Below are positions 1 through 10,960 of a stretch of 64,000 nucleotides of DNA, piece by piece. Below the pieces are notes generated by a model. The model was not told the DNA's origin, made no database searches, and was given only the letters and a program-made list of their open reading frames with translations. The DNA is from Streptomyces sp. 1222.5. GTDB taxonomy: Bacteria > Actinomycetota > Actinomycetes > Streptomycetales > Streptomycetaceae. The stretch spans positions 2,666,001-2,730,000 of the forward strand of contig NZ_FNSZ01000001.1 in the NCBI RefSeq assembly GCF_900105245.1. Direction: 5' to 3'. The position numbers and the translations under genes were made by a program. Each line of letters opens with the position of its first letter. Positions within the stretch are counted from its first letter, which is position 1.

Positions 1-1231
1 GCGGCAGCCGGTGGGCGAGGACGGGGGGCATCTCCTCGGGGCCGTCGAGGAGGAGCAGCAGGGGGCGGCCGGCGCGGGCGGCGAAGCGGGCCAGGTGTTC
101 GGGGGTGAGGTCGCCAAGGTCGTCGGGGCGGGCGGAGCGGGAGGCGGCGACGATGCGGGCGGCGCGCTCCAGCATGCGGCGGGCCGCGTCGGCCACGGAG
201 TCGTCGGTGGCCTCCAGGTCGGCGCCGCGCAGCCACAGCGTGGGCGCGGGCCGCTCGCCCCGGGCACGCCGGGCGGCGAGGGCCGCGAGTTCCGTCGTAC
301 GGCCGCTGCCCGGTGCGCCGACGAGACCGAGCACGCTCCGGTCGCCGTCGGTGAAGGCGGTCAACTCGGCCGTGACGCCGGCTCGTTCGACGGGCGGCAC
401 CGCGCCGGCCGCGGCACGGTGGGGGCCGTCCTGGGCCACCGAGGTGGCGGTCAGCTCCAGCATTCCGGCCGGGTTCAGGTCGCTGCCGTAGGCCGGGACG
501 GTGGCCGCGTTGCGGGCGAGGAGACCGGCCAGGGGGCCGTCGGCGGGCCGCAGGGGCACCGCGAAGCCCGCGTCGCTCCGGTCGCTCCGCAGGGCGGTGC
601 CGAGAACGCCGAGGACCGCGCCGGTACGGGCGTCGAGCACGGGTCCCCCGGCCGCCCCGCCGCCGAGCCGGAGCGCGTCCCGCCCGGCCGTGCCGATGGC
701 CAGTTCCAGGGCGTCCTCGAGGAGGTGGAAACGGTCGGTGGCGGTGTACGTGACCTGGGTGGCGGCCAGTACCCGGGCCTCGCGCCAGCAGCCCGCGGGG
801 ATGCGCACGTAGGTGCCGGCGTCGATGCGCTCGCGCACGGTCAGGGGCAGCGGGGGCACGCCCAGGCCCTCGGTGCGCACCAGGGCCAGGTCCAGGTGGG
901 GCAGCGGGACGACGGCGTCGGCGTCGACCACGCAGGTGCGGTCGCCCGCCGCGTGGAGCACGAGCCGGGGCAGCCCGTCGACGGCCTCGTGACTGGTGAG
1001 CAGGGTGCCCTCGTGGTCGGCGAGGAAGCCGAGGCCGCGTGGCCGGCCGGCGAGGTCGCGGATCCGGACGAGGACGGTGTCGTCGGGGCAGGCGGTGTCG
1101 CGTGCGCCGGCCGCCGCCGCCCGCCGTCTGTCCCCCGCCGCGTTCGTCCGCGTCTCGTCCGTCGTCGTCCGCCGCGTACCGTCCGCCGTCGTCCGGCGCC
1201 CGCCTCCGGTGCGCGGGCCCCGTCCCGTCAT
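1..1231 (-). CDS. Trypsin-like domain / STAND-type ATPase protein, 3' end outside the window
   Basis: The gene runs off the left edge, so only about 410 N-terminal residues are visible. The ATG at 1231 has GGGAGG seven bases upstream. After a Thr/Arg-rich N-terminus, residues ~50-230 resemble an S1 trypsin-like fold: LLTSHEAV supplies the His and HLDLALV the Asp. Where GxSGGP is expected the protein reads GGAAGGPV, so the nucleophilic Ser is Ala. Further on, GAPGSGRT is a Walker A and LLLLLDGPEE a Walker B-like strand, suggesting a STAND/NACHT-type ATPase. Fusions of trypsin-like domains to STAND ATPases are known in actinobacterial conflict and signalling proteins. Here the protease part may only bind. 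The gene lies downstream of truB, separated by about 360 bp. The C-terminal sensor domain cannot be seen. Confidence 0.75.
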   Translation of the reverse strand, partial: MTGRGPRTGGGRRTTADGTRRTTTDETRTNAAGDRRRAAAAGARDTACPDDTVLVRIRDLAGRPRGLGFLADHEGTLLTSHEAVDGLPRLVLHAAGDRTCVVDADAVVPLPHLDLALVRTEGLGVPPLPLTVRERIDAGTYVRIPAGCWREARVLAATQVTYTATDRFHLLEDALELAIGTAGRDALRLGGGAAGGPVLDARTGAVLGVLGTALRSDRSDAGFAVPLRPADGPLAGLLARNAATVPAYGSDLNPAGMLELTATSVAQDGPHRAAAGAVPPVERAGVTAELTAFTDGDRSVLGLVGAPGSGRTTELAALAARRARGERPAPTLWLRGADLEATDDSVADAARRMLERAARIVAASRSARPDDLGDLTPEHLARFAARAGRPLLLLLDGPEEMPPVLAHRLP

Positions 1232-1589
1232 GGCCGTACCTCCCCGCCCGTACACGTGCCTTGTTCACGACGGTAGGCGCGCGGTGATCGGCGGGACAGA
1301 TCGCGCGGGGAACGCGCCCCCTTCCGCTCCCCCCGTTCACTCCGAGCGCCTGCCCGGACGGGTGAATAGGAGCGAGTCGCTGGATATCCCTAGGGAGGGG
1401 GGAACGAGGGGGGACCGTGGAGCGGCGGCAGGGGCTACCCCCGTGGCCGGCCGCCGCTCCACGGGCGACCGCCCAGGGCGGCGCCCGTGGCCGGCGGTGC
1501 GATGGGCGGGCGCGGACCGGAGGGGACCGTGCCGGGGACGGCCGGCGGCCGGCCCGAGCGGCCGAAGCCGTCGGCCGGAGAAGCGGCCG
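1232..1589. other. Intergenic region between truB and the protease/STAND gene
   Basis: This 358-bp stretch has no convincing gene. It holds a hairpin listed separately and a GC-rich, repeat-prone segment (about 1460-1580). The promoter and ribosome-binding site of the gene starting at 1231 should lie at its left end. No clear -35/-10 pair could be assigned. Confidence 0.5.
1417..1462 (-). terminator. Hairpin downstream of truB
   Basis: The 12-bp arms GTGGAGCGGCGG (1417-1428) and CCGCCGCTCCAC (1451-1462) are perfect inverted repeats. A small GGGG/CCCC pair sits inside the loop. It is the strongest hairpin after truB and probably ends the nusA-type operon, although it lies about 130 bp past the stop. 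Confidence 0.5.
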
Positions 1590-2495
1590 TCAGCCGAAGA
1601 CGGCCAGGCTCTTCGCCTTGCCCTTGTGCTCTTCGACGAGGGCGAGCAGCCGGCCCTCGGGATCGAACACGGCGACGGGACCGCCGCCCGTGTATTCGCC
1701 GGGCAGTTCCAGCCGGACGCCGTTCAGCAGCAGCCGGGCCCGCTTGGCGTCGACCTCCCAGCGCGGAAAGGCGGCGGAAGCGGCGTCGGCGATCGGCATG
1801 ACGGTCAGCTCCTCCTGGAGCCGGTCCAGCGTCTTCGCCGCGTCGATCTTGTACGGTCCGACGCGCGTCCGGCGCAGCGCGGTGAGGTGGCCGCCGACGC
1901 CCAGGTCCGCGCCGAGGTCACGGGCGAGGGCGCGGATGTAGGTGCCGGAGGAGCAGACCACGGACACGACCAGGTCCAGGACCTGGGTGCCGTCCTCGGC
2001 GACGGCGTCCCGGACGTCGTACACCGCGAAGGAGGAGACGGTCACCGGCCGGGCGGGGATGTCGAAGTCCTCGCCGTCGCGGGCCCGCTTGTACGACCGC
2101 ACCCCGTTGATCTTGATGGCGCTGACCTTGGACGGCACCTGCATGATGGCGCCGGTCAGCTTGGCGATACCGCTGTCGATGGCGTCCCGGGTCACCCGGG
2201 ACGCGTCGGCGGAGGAGGTGATCTCGCCCTCGGCGTCGTCGGTGACGGTGTTCTGGCCCAGGCGGATGGTGCCCAGGTACTCCTTCTCGGTCAGCGCGAG
2301 GTGGCCGAGGAGTTTGGTGGCGCGTTCGACACCGAGGACCAGGACGCCGGTCGCCATCGGGTCGAGGGTGCCGGCGTGGCCGACCCGGCGGGTCCTGGCG
2401 ATCCCGCGCATCTTGGCGACCACGTCGTGCGAAGTGAAGCCCGACGGCTTGTCGACGATGACGAGGCCGTCGGGCGTGGTGTGCTTCTGGGTCAT
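1590..2495 (-). CDS. truB: tRNA pseudouridine(55) synthase TruB
   Basis: TruB converts U55 to pseudouridine in the T-loop of tRNAs. The 301-aa protein has the family hallmark GTLDPMATG, whose Asp45 is the catalytic aspartate, preceded by VDKPSGFTSHD. A C-terminal PUA-like region follows (about residues 230-300). Its ATG overlaps the rbfA stop (ATGA, 2492-2495), so the two are translationally coupled. It is the last gene of the rimP-nusA-ylxR-infB-DUF503-rbfA-truB block, an order widely conserved in actinobacteria. Confidence 0.97.
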   Translation of the reverse strand: MTQKHTTPDGLVIVDKPSGFTSHDVVAKMRGIARTRRVGHAGTLDPMATGVLVLGVERATKLLGHLALTEKEYLGTIRLGQNTVTDDAEGEITSSADASRVTRDAIDSGIAKLTGAIMQVPSKVSAIKINGVRSYKRARDGEDFDIPARPVTVSSFAVYDVRDAVAEDGTQVLDLVVSVVCSSGTYIRALARDLGADLGVGGHLTALRRTRVGPYKIDAAKTLDRLQEELTVMPIADAASAAFPRWEVDAKRARLLLNGVRLELPGEYTGGGPVAVFDPEGRLLALVEEHKGKAKSLAVFG

Positions 2496-2959
2496 TCCGC
2501 GGCGTCGCCGTCCGTCTCGGTCGGGTCGGCCGTCTCGTCGGCCGGCTTGCGGTACGGGTCGGCACCGCCCGCGTACGCCGCGCCCGCGGAGGCCTCGCGG
2601 ACCTTCTCGTCGGACTGCCGCGCCTTGTCGAGGAGGTCCTCGATGGTCCGGGCGGTGTCCGGCAGGGCGTCCGCGACGAAGGCGAGCGTCGGCGTGAACT
2701 TCACCCCGGCGGCGCGGCCGACCTCGGAGCGCAGGATGCCCTTGGCGCTCTCCAGGCCCGCGGCAGCGGCCTTCCGCTCCTCTTCGTCCCCGTAGACCGT
2801 GTAGAAGACGGTCGCCTCCCGGAGGTCACCCGTGACCCGGGTGTCCGTGATGGTGACGTGCGAGCCGAGCCGCGGGTCCTTGATCCCGCGCTGCAGCTTC
2901 TGGGCCACCACCTCCCGGATGAGGTCCGCCAGCCTTTTCGCCCGCGCGTTGTCGGCCAC
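2492..2959 (-). CDS. rbfA: 30S ribosome-binding factor RbfA
   Basis: RbfA binds immature 30S subunits and helps 16S rRNA 5'-end maturation. The GTG at 2959 gives 155 aa starting VADNARAKRLADLI. The KH-like core contains RGIKDPRLGSHVTITDTRV and the DLREATVFYTVYG strand. The acidic C-terminal tail after about residue 120 is typical of the Streptomyces protein. A longer open frame extends upstream but lacks family similarity, so the GTG start is preferred. It overlaps truB by 4 bp, and the DUF503 gene ends about 40 bp upstream. Confidence 0.95.
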   Translation of the reverse strand: MADNARAKRLADLIREVVAQKLQRGIKDPRLGSHVTITDTRVTGDLREATVFYTVYGDEEERKAAAAGLESAKGILRSEVGRAAGVKFTPTLAFVADALPDTARTIEDLLDKARQSDEKVREASAGAAYAGGADPYRKPADETADPTETDGDAAE

Positions 2960-2999
2960 TGGTCCGTCTCCCGTTCTTTCTCTTGCTCGTGTTCTGTGG

Positions 3000-3296
3000 T
3001 CAGTCGTCGTCGTCGCCGTGGAAGCGCCGCCGTACGGACAGCAGCTCCACCTCGGGGCGGGCGGCGACCAGCCGCTCACACCGGTCCAGCACGTCGGTGA
3101 GGTGCGCCGCGTCGCCGGAGACCACGGCGAGGCCGATGATCGTCCGCCGGTGAAGGTCCGCGTGGTCCACCTCGGCCGCACTCACCGCGTACTTCCGCTG
3201 GAGTTCGGCGACGATCGGGCGGACGACGGAGCGCTTCTCCTTCAGCGAGTGCACGTCGCCGAGGAGGAGGTCGAAGGACAGGGTCCCCACGTACAT
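3000..3296 (-). CDS. DUF503 (YlxP-like) protein
   Basis: This 98-aa protein starts MYVGTLSFDLLLGDVHSLKEK-type sequence and belongs to DUF503, small ferredoxin-fold proteins encoded between infB and rbfA in many Gram-positives. A role in ribosome biogenesis is inferred from context only. The C-terminus ends in four Asp residues. A GTG at 3311 is an alternative start. The infB terminator lies upstream, so this gene with rbfA and truB may have its own promoter in 3300-3440. Confidence 0.88.
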   Translation of the reverse strand: MYVGTLSFDLLLGDVHSLKEKRSVVRPIVAELQRKYAVSAAEVDHADLHRRTIIGLAVVSGDAAHLTDVLDRCERLVAARPEVELLSVRRRFHGDDDD

Positions 3297-3439
3297 GTGT
3301 GACCGGTTCACCCGCCGGTACGGGATCGATGGCCCCGGGACCGTGTGGCCGGGGACATCAAGAACCGTACAACGAAGCGGCCCACGCGATCGACGGATAT
3401 TACGCTCCGTGAACCGCGCGCAGGGCCGCAAACGGCGCA

Positions 3440-3471
3440 CCGGCCGACGGGACCGAGGTCCCGTCGGCCGG
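3440..3471 (-). terminator. Intrinsic terminator after infB
   Basis: Near-perfect 15-bp arms (CCGGCCGACGGGACC and GGTCCCGTCGGCCGG) lie 16 bp beyond the infB stop, with a minimal loop. There is no U-tract, as is usual in Streptomyces. Confidence 0.75.
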
Positions 3472-3486
3472 CACGCACCGTAGGCG

Positions 3487-6606
<3,120 letters not shown>

Positions 6607-6753
6607 TTCGCTCCTTTGAGGTCCGGGTTGAAGCCGGACCGTCGCTAGTTCATGGGCGTACTCATCGCGTACTCATCGAGTGCTCATCGCAATCTCGACC
6701 TGCTTTCGACTCGCGAGGTACCAGGCCGCACGGGGGGTTCCGTACGACACGTC

Positions 6754-7050
6754 TTACGTCGTCGCCTGCTCGGCAACTGTTGTCCGCTCGACGTATTGGC
6801 GCAACGCCTTTGTGTCGAGCGCTCCCGGGACGCGCAGTGCCCGCGGGAACGCCCGGCGGCGTACCGCCTGGTCGAGACAGACCAGGGCGGGGTGTACATA
6901 CGCACCCCGGCCGGGCAGCGTACCGCGAGGATCGGGGACGCATGCATCCTCGATCTTCACGATCCGCAGGAGATCGTTCTTGGCCGCCCGCTCCCGGCAC
7001 CCCACACAGGTGCGTTCAGGGCATGCTCGGTCGTGCGTCCGGCCAGACAC
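6754..7050 (-). CDS. ylxR: YlxR family (DUF448) RNA-binding protein
   Basis: This 98-aa protein has the YlxR signature: CVGCRER (residues 15-21), LLRIV, and a GRGAYVHPALVCLDQA segment. YlxR proteins are small RNA-binding proteins encoded between nusA and infB; binding to the P-loop RNA of RNase P has been reported for some members. The strand, spacing (about 110 bp after nusA, about 150 bp before infB) and size fit the conserved operon. Confidence 0.93.
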   Translation of the reverse strand: MSGRTHDRACPERTCVGCRERAAKNDLLRIVKIEDACVPDPRGTLPGRGAYVHPALVCLDQAVRRRAFPRALRVPGALDTKALRQYVERTTVAEQATT

Positions 7051-7160
7051 AGCTAAGTCTACCTCCCCGTACCGACCTCACCCCTTTGGGGGGGAGATCG
7101 AACGGATGTTGTCGTAATCGAAGCGGCCCGCGGCCGGGATCTATTCCCGGCCGCCGCCAC

Positions 7161-8174
7161 TCACTGCTCCCGGCTCCGGGCCGGGCCCTGCTCCCCGACC
7201 TGCTCGGTGTCGGGACGGATGTCGATCCGCCAGCCGGTGAGGCGGGCGGCGAGGCGGGCGTTCTGCCCCTCCTTGCCGATCGCCAGGGACAGCTGGTAGT
7301 CCGGCACCGTCACCCGGGCGGAACGGGCGGCCAGGTCCACGACCTCCACCTTGCTCACCCGAGCGGGTGACAGAGCGTTCGCGACCATCTCCGCCGGGTC
7401 GTCCGACCAGTCGACGATGTCGATCTTCTCGCCGTTCAGCTCGCCCATCACGTTGCGCACCCGGCCGCCCATGGGGCCGATGCAGGCGCCCTTGGCGTTC
7501 AGGCCCGAACGGGTGGACCGGACGGCGATCTTCGTGCGGTGACCGGCCTCACGGGCGATCGCGGCGATCTCCACGGAGCCGTCGGCGATCTCCGGCACCT
7601 CCAGGGCGAAGAGCTTCTTCACCAGGGCGGGGTGGGTGCGGGAGAGCGTCACGGAGGGACCGCGGACGCCCTTGGCGACCCGGACGACGTAGCTGCGCAG
7701 GCGCATGCCGTGCGGGTAGGTCTCGCCGGGCACCTGCTCCTGCACCGGCAGGATGGCCTCCAGCTTGCCGATGTCGACGAGCACGTTCTTCGGGTCGCGG
7801 CCCTGCTGGACCACACCGGTGACGATGTCGCCCTCACGGCCCGCGTACTCGCCGAGCGTGGCGTCGTCCTCGGCGTCGCGCAGCCGCTGGAGGATCACCT
7901 GCTTGGCGGTGGTGGCGGCGATCCGGCCGAAACCGGACGGGGTGTCGTCGAACTCGCGGGGCTCCTGGCCCTCCTCGAGGTCCTCCGGGTCCTCCTTCGC
8001 CCACACGGTCACATGCCCGGTCTCCCGGTTGAGCTCCACGCGCGCGTGTCGGCGGCTTCCCTCGGTGCGGTGGTAGGCGATGAGGAGGGCCGACTCGATC
8101 GCCTCGACCAGCAGGTCGAAGGAGATCTCCTTCTCCCGAACCAAGCCCCGCAGGGCGCTCATGTCGATGTCCAC
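7161..8174 (-). CDS. nusA: Transcription termination/antitermination protein NusA
   Basis: NusA binds RNA polymerase and modulates pausing, termination and antitermination. The 337-aa protein has an N-terminal RNAP-binding domain ([19 protein letters not shown]), an S1 domain around residues 105-180 ([20 protein letters not shown]) and two KH domains, with [12 protein letters not shown] in KH1 and [19 protein letters not shown] in KH2. The length is normal for actinobacteria, which lack the C-terminal acidic repeats of E. coli NusA. The GTG at 8174 is 2 nt after the rimP stop; an in-frame ATG at 8162 is an alternative. Confidence 0.97.
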   Translation of the reverse strand: MDIDMSALRGLVREKEISFDLLVEAIESALLIAYHRTEGSRRHARVELNRETGHVTVWAKEDPEDLEEGQEPREFDDTPSGFGRIAATTAKQVILQRLRDAEDDATLGEYAGREGDIVTGVVQQGRDPKNVLVDIGKLEAILPVQEQVPGETYPHGMRLRSYVVRVAKGVRGPSVTLSRTHPALVKKLFALEVPEIADGSVEIAAIAREAGHRTKIAVRSTRSGLNAKGACIGPMGGRVRNVMGELNGEKIDIVDWSDDPAEMVANALSPARVSKVEVVDLAARSARVTVPDYQLSLAIGKEGQNARLAARLTGWRIDIRPDTEQVGEQGPARSREQ

Positions 8175-8176
8175 GG

Positions 8177-8686
8177 CTACGCCTCCTCCTCTTCCTTCAT
8201 GTCCTTCTTGTCCTTGCGGTTGAACTCGACCTGCACGCGCGCCTTGGCGATCTCCGGGAAACCGAGTCTGCGGGAGGTGGCCTTGCGGCCCTTGACCCCG
8301 GGGACCTCGACGTCGAGACCGTCCTCGTCGACCTCCAGGATCCTGGCGACCAGCTCGCCGCCCTCGGTCAGCTGGAACTTCACGAGCCGGTCGGTGGCGC
8401 GCACGTAGTGCCGCCGCTCGGTGAGGGGGCGCTCGGCGCCAGGGGTTCCGACCTCCAGGTCGTACGCGTCGTCGCCCATCGCGTTGGTCTCGTCGAGCTT
8501 CGCCGAGAGCGCGCGGCTCACATCGGCGATGGCGTCCAGATCGGCGCCGGCGTCGGAGTCGACGACCACCCGCAGCACCCGCTTGCGTCCGACGGAGTCG
8601 ACAGCGATCTCTTCGAGATCCAGCCCCTGCGAGGTGACGAGCGGTTCCAGCAGCTCTCGCAGCCTCTCGCTCTGGGTGGTGCTCAT
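8177..8686 (-). CDS. rimP: Ribosome maturation factor RimP
   Basis: RimP assists late 30S assembly. The ATG at 8686 with a GAGGAGT site gives 169 aa. Its N-terminal region ([19 protein letters not shown]) and [19 protein letters not shown] and KFQL segments match RimP's two-domain fold. A Lys/Glu-rich tail ends the protein. It is the first gene of the nusA operon; the promoter should lie in 8687-8890, shared with the divergent lipoprotein gene. Confidence 0.95.
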   Translation of the reverse strand: MSTTQSERLRELLEPLVTSQGLDLEEIAVDSVGRKRVLRVVVDSDAGADLDAIADVSRALSAKLDETNAMGDDAYDLEVGTPGAERPLTERRHYVRATDRLVKFQLTEGGELVARILEVDEDGLDVEVPGVKGRKATSRRLGFPEIAKARVQVEFNRKDKKDMKEEEEA

Positions 8687-8890
8687 CCGGGTGACTCCTC
8701 GGCCGCGTGTGCTGTTGTGGGATGGGTCGCGTGTCTGGTCAAAGGGTATCCGGTCGCAGGGAGTGTTGCCGTCCACCTGTGTACGGGCGGTGCCGGTGAG
8801 TGGCGCGTGAGGGGTGCGCGGGTACGGTGATCACGGGCGCGCCGCCCGAAGCCGTTCTTCCTTTCGTACGACTCCCCGAGGACGTCTGCT

Positions 8891-9391
8891 GTGCCGTACC
8901 CTCCGCCGCCGCGTACCCCCTCGGGGCCGCGCAGAAGATCCCTCCTCGTCACGGCCGCCGGTGCCGCCCTGCTGACGGGCTGCTCGGCCGGTTCGGACTC
9001 CGGCGACGGCCCGTCGGCCACCGCCCGCGCACGCGCGCTCGCGGCGCGCGAGAGCCGGGAGCTGCTGACGCACTACGACGCCGTACTCGCCGCCCATCCG
9101 GGACTGGCGGACCGGCTGCGCCCGCTGCGCGCCCAGGTCGCGGCGCACGTCGAGGCATTCACGGACAGTACGACGACGCCCACCCCGGCGAAGTCCTCGG
9201 CCGCCCCTCCCACCGTCCCGGCCGACGAGAAGGACGCTCTTTCCGGGCTGGCCGCCGCCGAGCGCGCCCTGGCCGACCGGCGCGCCGGGCAACTGCTGGA
9301 CGTACCGGGAGAGCCGGCGCGGCTGCTGGCATCGGTCGCCGCGGCCGGGGCCGCGCACGCGTACCTGCTGACGAAGAAGGGGACGAAGTGA
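8891..9391 (+). CDS. Tat-type lipoprotein of unknown function
   Basis: A 166-aa protein from a GTG start. The N-terminus has an RRRS motif, a hydrophobic stretch (LLVTAAGAALL) and a lipobox LTGC with Cys31, so export as a lipoprotein, possibly by Tat, is likely. The rest is Ala-rich and predicted helical, without a recognisable catalytic motif. Its stop overlaps the start of the ferritin-like gene (GTGA, 9388-9391), so the two are translated together and probably work together. It is divergent from rimP. Confidence 0.8.
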   Translation: MPYPPPPRTPSGPRRRSLLVTAAGAALLTGCSAGSDSGDGPSATARARALAARESRELLTHYDAVLAAHPGLADRLRPLRAQVAAHVEAFTDSTTTPTPAKSSAAPPTVPADEKDALSGLAAAERALADRRAGQLLDVPGEPARLLASVAAAGAAHAYLLTKKGTK

Positions 9392-9909
9392 GCGGGAAGC
9401 ACCGCGGCACCGAGCGGGCCGAGACCGCCGGCAAGGCCGAACTGACCGCGCTTCAGGCGGCGTTGGCGGCCGAACACGCGGCGGTGTACGGGTACGGCGT
9501 GGTCGGCGGCCGGATCGGCGAGCGCAGCCGCACCGAGGCACGGTCCGCCTACGACGCCCACCGGGCGCGCCGGGACGCCCTGGTCCGCGAGGTGCGCGAC
9601 CTGGGCGGCGAGCCGGTCGCCGCGAGCGCCGCGTACGCGCTGCCGTTCCCGGTGCCGGACGCCGCGGCCGCGGCGCGGCTGGCGGCCCGGCTGGAGGAGC
9701 GGCTGGCCGGGGTCTACTCGGACCTGGTGCGGGCCGCGACGGGCTCCCGGCGCGGCTCGGCGGCCGGGTCGCTGCGCGAGGCAGCGGTGCGGGCGGTGCG
9801 CTGGAGCGGGGAGAGCGTAGCCTTCCCTGGGCTCGCCGAGCGGTCCTCGGCCGAGCAGCCCGGTGCCGCCGGCGCGAACCCGTCGGCCTCCGCCTCGGCG
9901 TCCCGGTAG
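9388..9909 (+). CDS. Ferritin-like DUF4439 protein
   Basis: The GTG at 9388 overlaps the lipoprotein stop. The 173-aa product has the DUF4439 pattern ELTALQAALAAEHAAVYGYGV near the start, then a long helix with conserved Arg/Asp (AHRARRDALVREV) and PVAASAAYALPFPV. DUF4439 proteins adopt a ferritin-like four-helix bundle; the Glu/His residues of the first helix could bind metal. Function is unknown. A Ser/Ala tail ends the protein. Coupling to the lipoprotein suggests a cell-surface or membrane-associated pair. Confidence 0.8.
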   Translation: MSGKHRGTERAETAGKAELTALQAALAAEHAAVYGYGVVGGRIGERSRTEARSAYDAHRARRDALVREVRDLGGEPVAASAAYALPFPVPDAAAAARLAARLEERLAGVYSDLVRAATGSRRGSAAGSLREAAVRAVRWSGESVAFPGLAERSSAEQPGAAGANPSASASASR

Positions 9910-9972
9910 GCGCCCGCGCGGCACAGCCGGGCAGCACCCGAACAGGCCGAACAGGAAGGGAACGACTCGCGC

Positions 9973-10881
9973 ATGGCTATCGAAGCGCCGCGGCGGCTGG
10001 TGCGGGCGCTCGGTGAGAGCGCACCGGCCGGGGACGACTGGCTGGCGCGGCTGCCCGGGACGGCCGAGCGGGCCGTCGCCCGGCGCGGGTCGACCGTCGA
10101 GCGGGTCCAGGTGCCGGGCGGCCGCAGCAGCCTGGTGCTGCTGGTCCGGCGGGCCGACGGCACCCCGGCGGTCCTGAAGCTGGCCCCGCCGCGGGCCCGG
10201 CCCGAGAGCGAGCGGGCGGCCCTCGCGCGCTGGGGCGGCCTGGGCGCCGTACAGCTGCTGACGCCGGACCCGGCGGACACCGAGGAGGGTGTGCTGCTGC
10301 TGGAACGGCTGCATCCCGATGTGTCGGTGCGCTCGCTGCCGGAGGCGAAAGCACTGCTGGAGGCGGCGGGGACGCTGCGCCGGCTGTGGGTGGAGCCCCC
10401 GTCCGGCCATGCCTTCGAGACCGTCGCCGAGCGCACCGGGCGGCAGGCGACGGCCATGCGCGCCGGCGTCGACGGCGCCCCCGACACGGCACCGCTGGTC
10501 GACGCGGCCCTCGCGGCCCGCGAGGAACTGCTGAGCGCGCCGCCCGACCACCGGCTGCTGCACGGCACGTTCCGGCAGAGCAAGGTGCTGGCCGGGGAGC
10601 GGATGCCGTGGCTCGCGGTGGGCCCCGACCCGGTCGTCGGCGAGAGCGCCTTCGATCTGGCACGGCTGGTCCGGGACCGGGTCGAGGACCTGATCGCCGC
10701 GCCGTCCGGCCCGGCGATCACGCGGCGCCGCATCAAGCGGCTTGCGGAGTCCCTGGAGGTGGACCAGGACCGGCTGCGGGGCTGGACGCTGTTCCGGGCG
10801 GTGGAGTCGGGCGTACGGGCCCTGCGGGTGGGACGCCCGAAGGACGGCGAGCTGCTGCTGGAGTTCGCCGGCTGGCTGTGA
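9973..10881 (+). CDS. Aminoglycoside-phosphotransferase-fold protein lacking catalytic residues
   Basis: A 302-aa protein related to the streptomycin/hydroxyurea kinase branch of the APH superfamily. The C-terminal part has the order of that family (LLHG...VLAGERMPWLAVGPDPVVGESAFDLA). Two key sites are altered: the HGDxHxxN loop reads HGTFRQSK, losing the catalytic Asp and the Asn, and the metal-binding Asp of the usual IDP motif is Gly (VGP). Phosphotransfer is therefore unlikely and a binding role is more plausible. The gene starts 63 bp after the DUF4439 gene and may share its transcript. A bidirectional terminator follows. Confidence 0.75.
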   Translation: MAIEAPRRLVRALGESAPAGDDWLARLPGTAERAVARRGSTVERVQVPGGRSSLVLLVRRADGTPAVLKLAPPRARPESERAALARWGGLGAVQLLTPDPADTEEGVLLLERLHPDVSVRSLPEAKALLEAAGTLRRLWVEPPSGHAFETVAERTGRQATAMRAGVDGAPDTAPLVDAALAAREELLSAPPDHRLLHGTFRQSKVLAGERMPWLAVGPDPVVGESAFDLARLVRDRVEDLIAAPSGPAITRRRIKRLAESLEVDQDRLRGWTLFRAVESGVRALRVGRPKDGELLLEFAGWL

Positions 10882-10911
10882 GCCCCACCCGTCCCCGCGC
10901 GCGTGGACGCG

Positions 10912-10948
10912 GAGGACGCCCCCGGGAGATCCTCCCGGGGGCGTCCTC
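10912..10948. terminator. Bidirectional terminator between the APH-like gene and proS
   Basis: Perfect 17-bp arms (GAGGACGCCCCCGGGAG and its complement) with an ATC loop lie between two convergent stops at 10881 and 10961. Confidence 0.9.
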
Positions 10949-10960
10949 GCAGGTGCGCCG

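Noticed and set aside
9973..10881. Active aminoglycoside resistance kinase
   Set aside because: Catalytic Asp, Asn and metal Asp are all replaced, so resistance activity is not supported.
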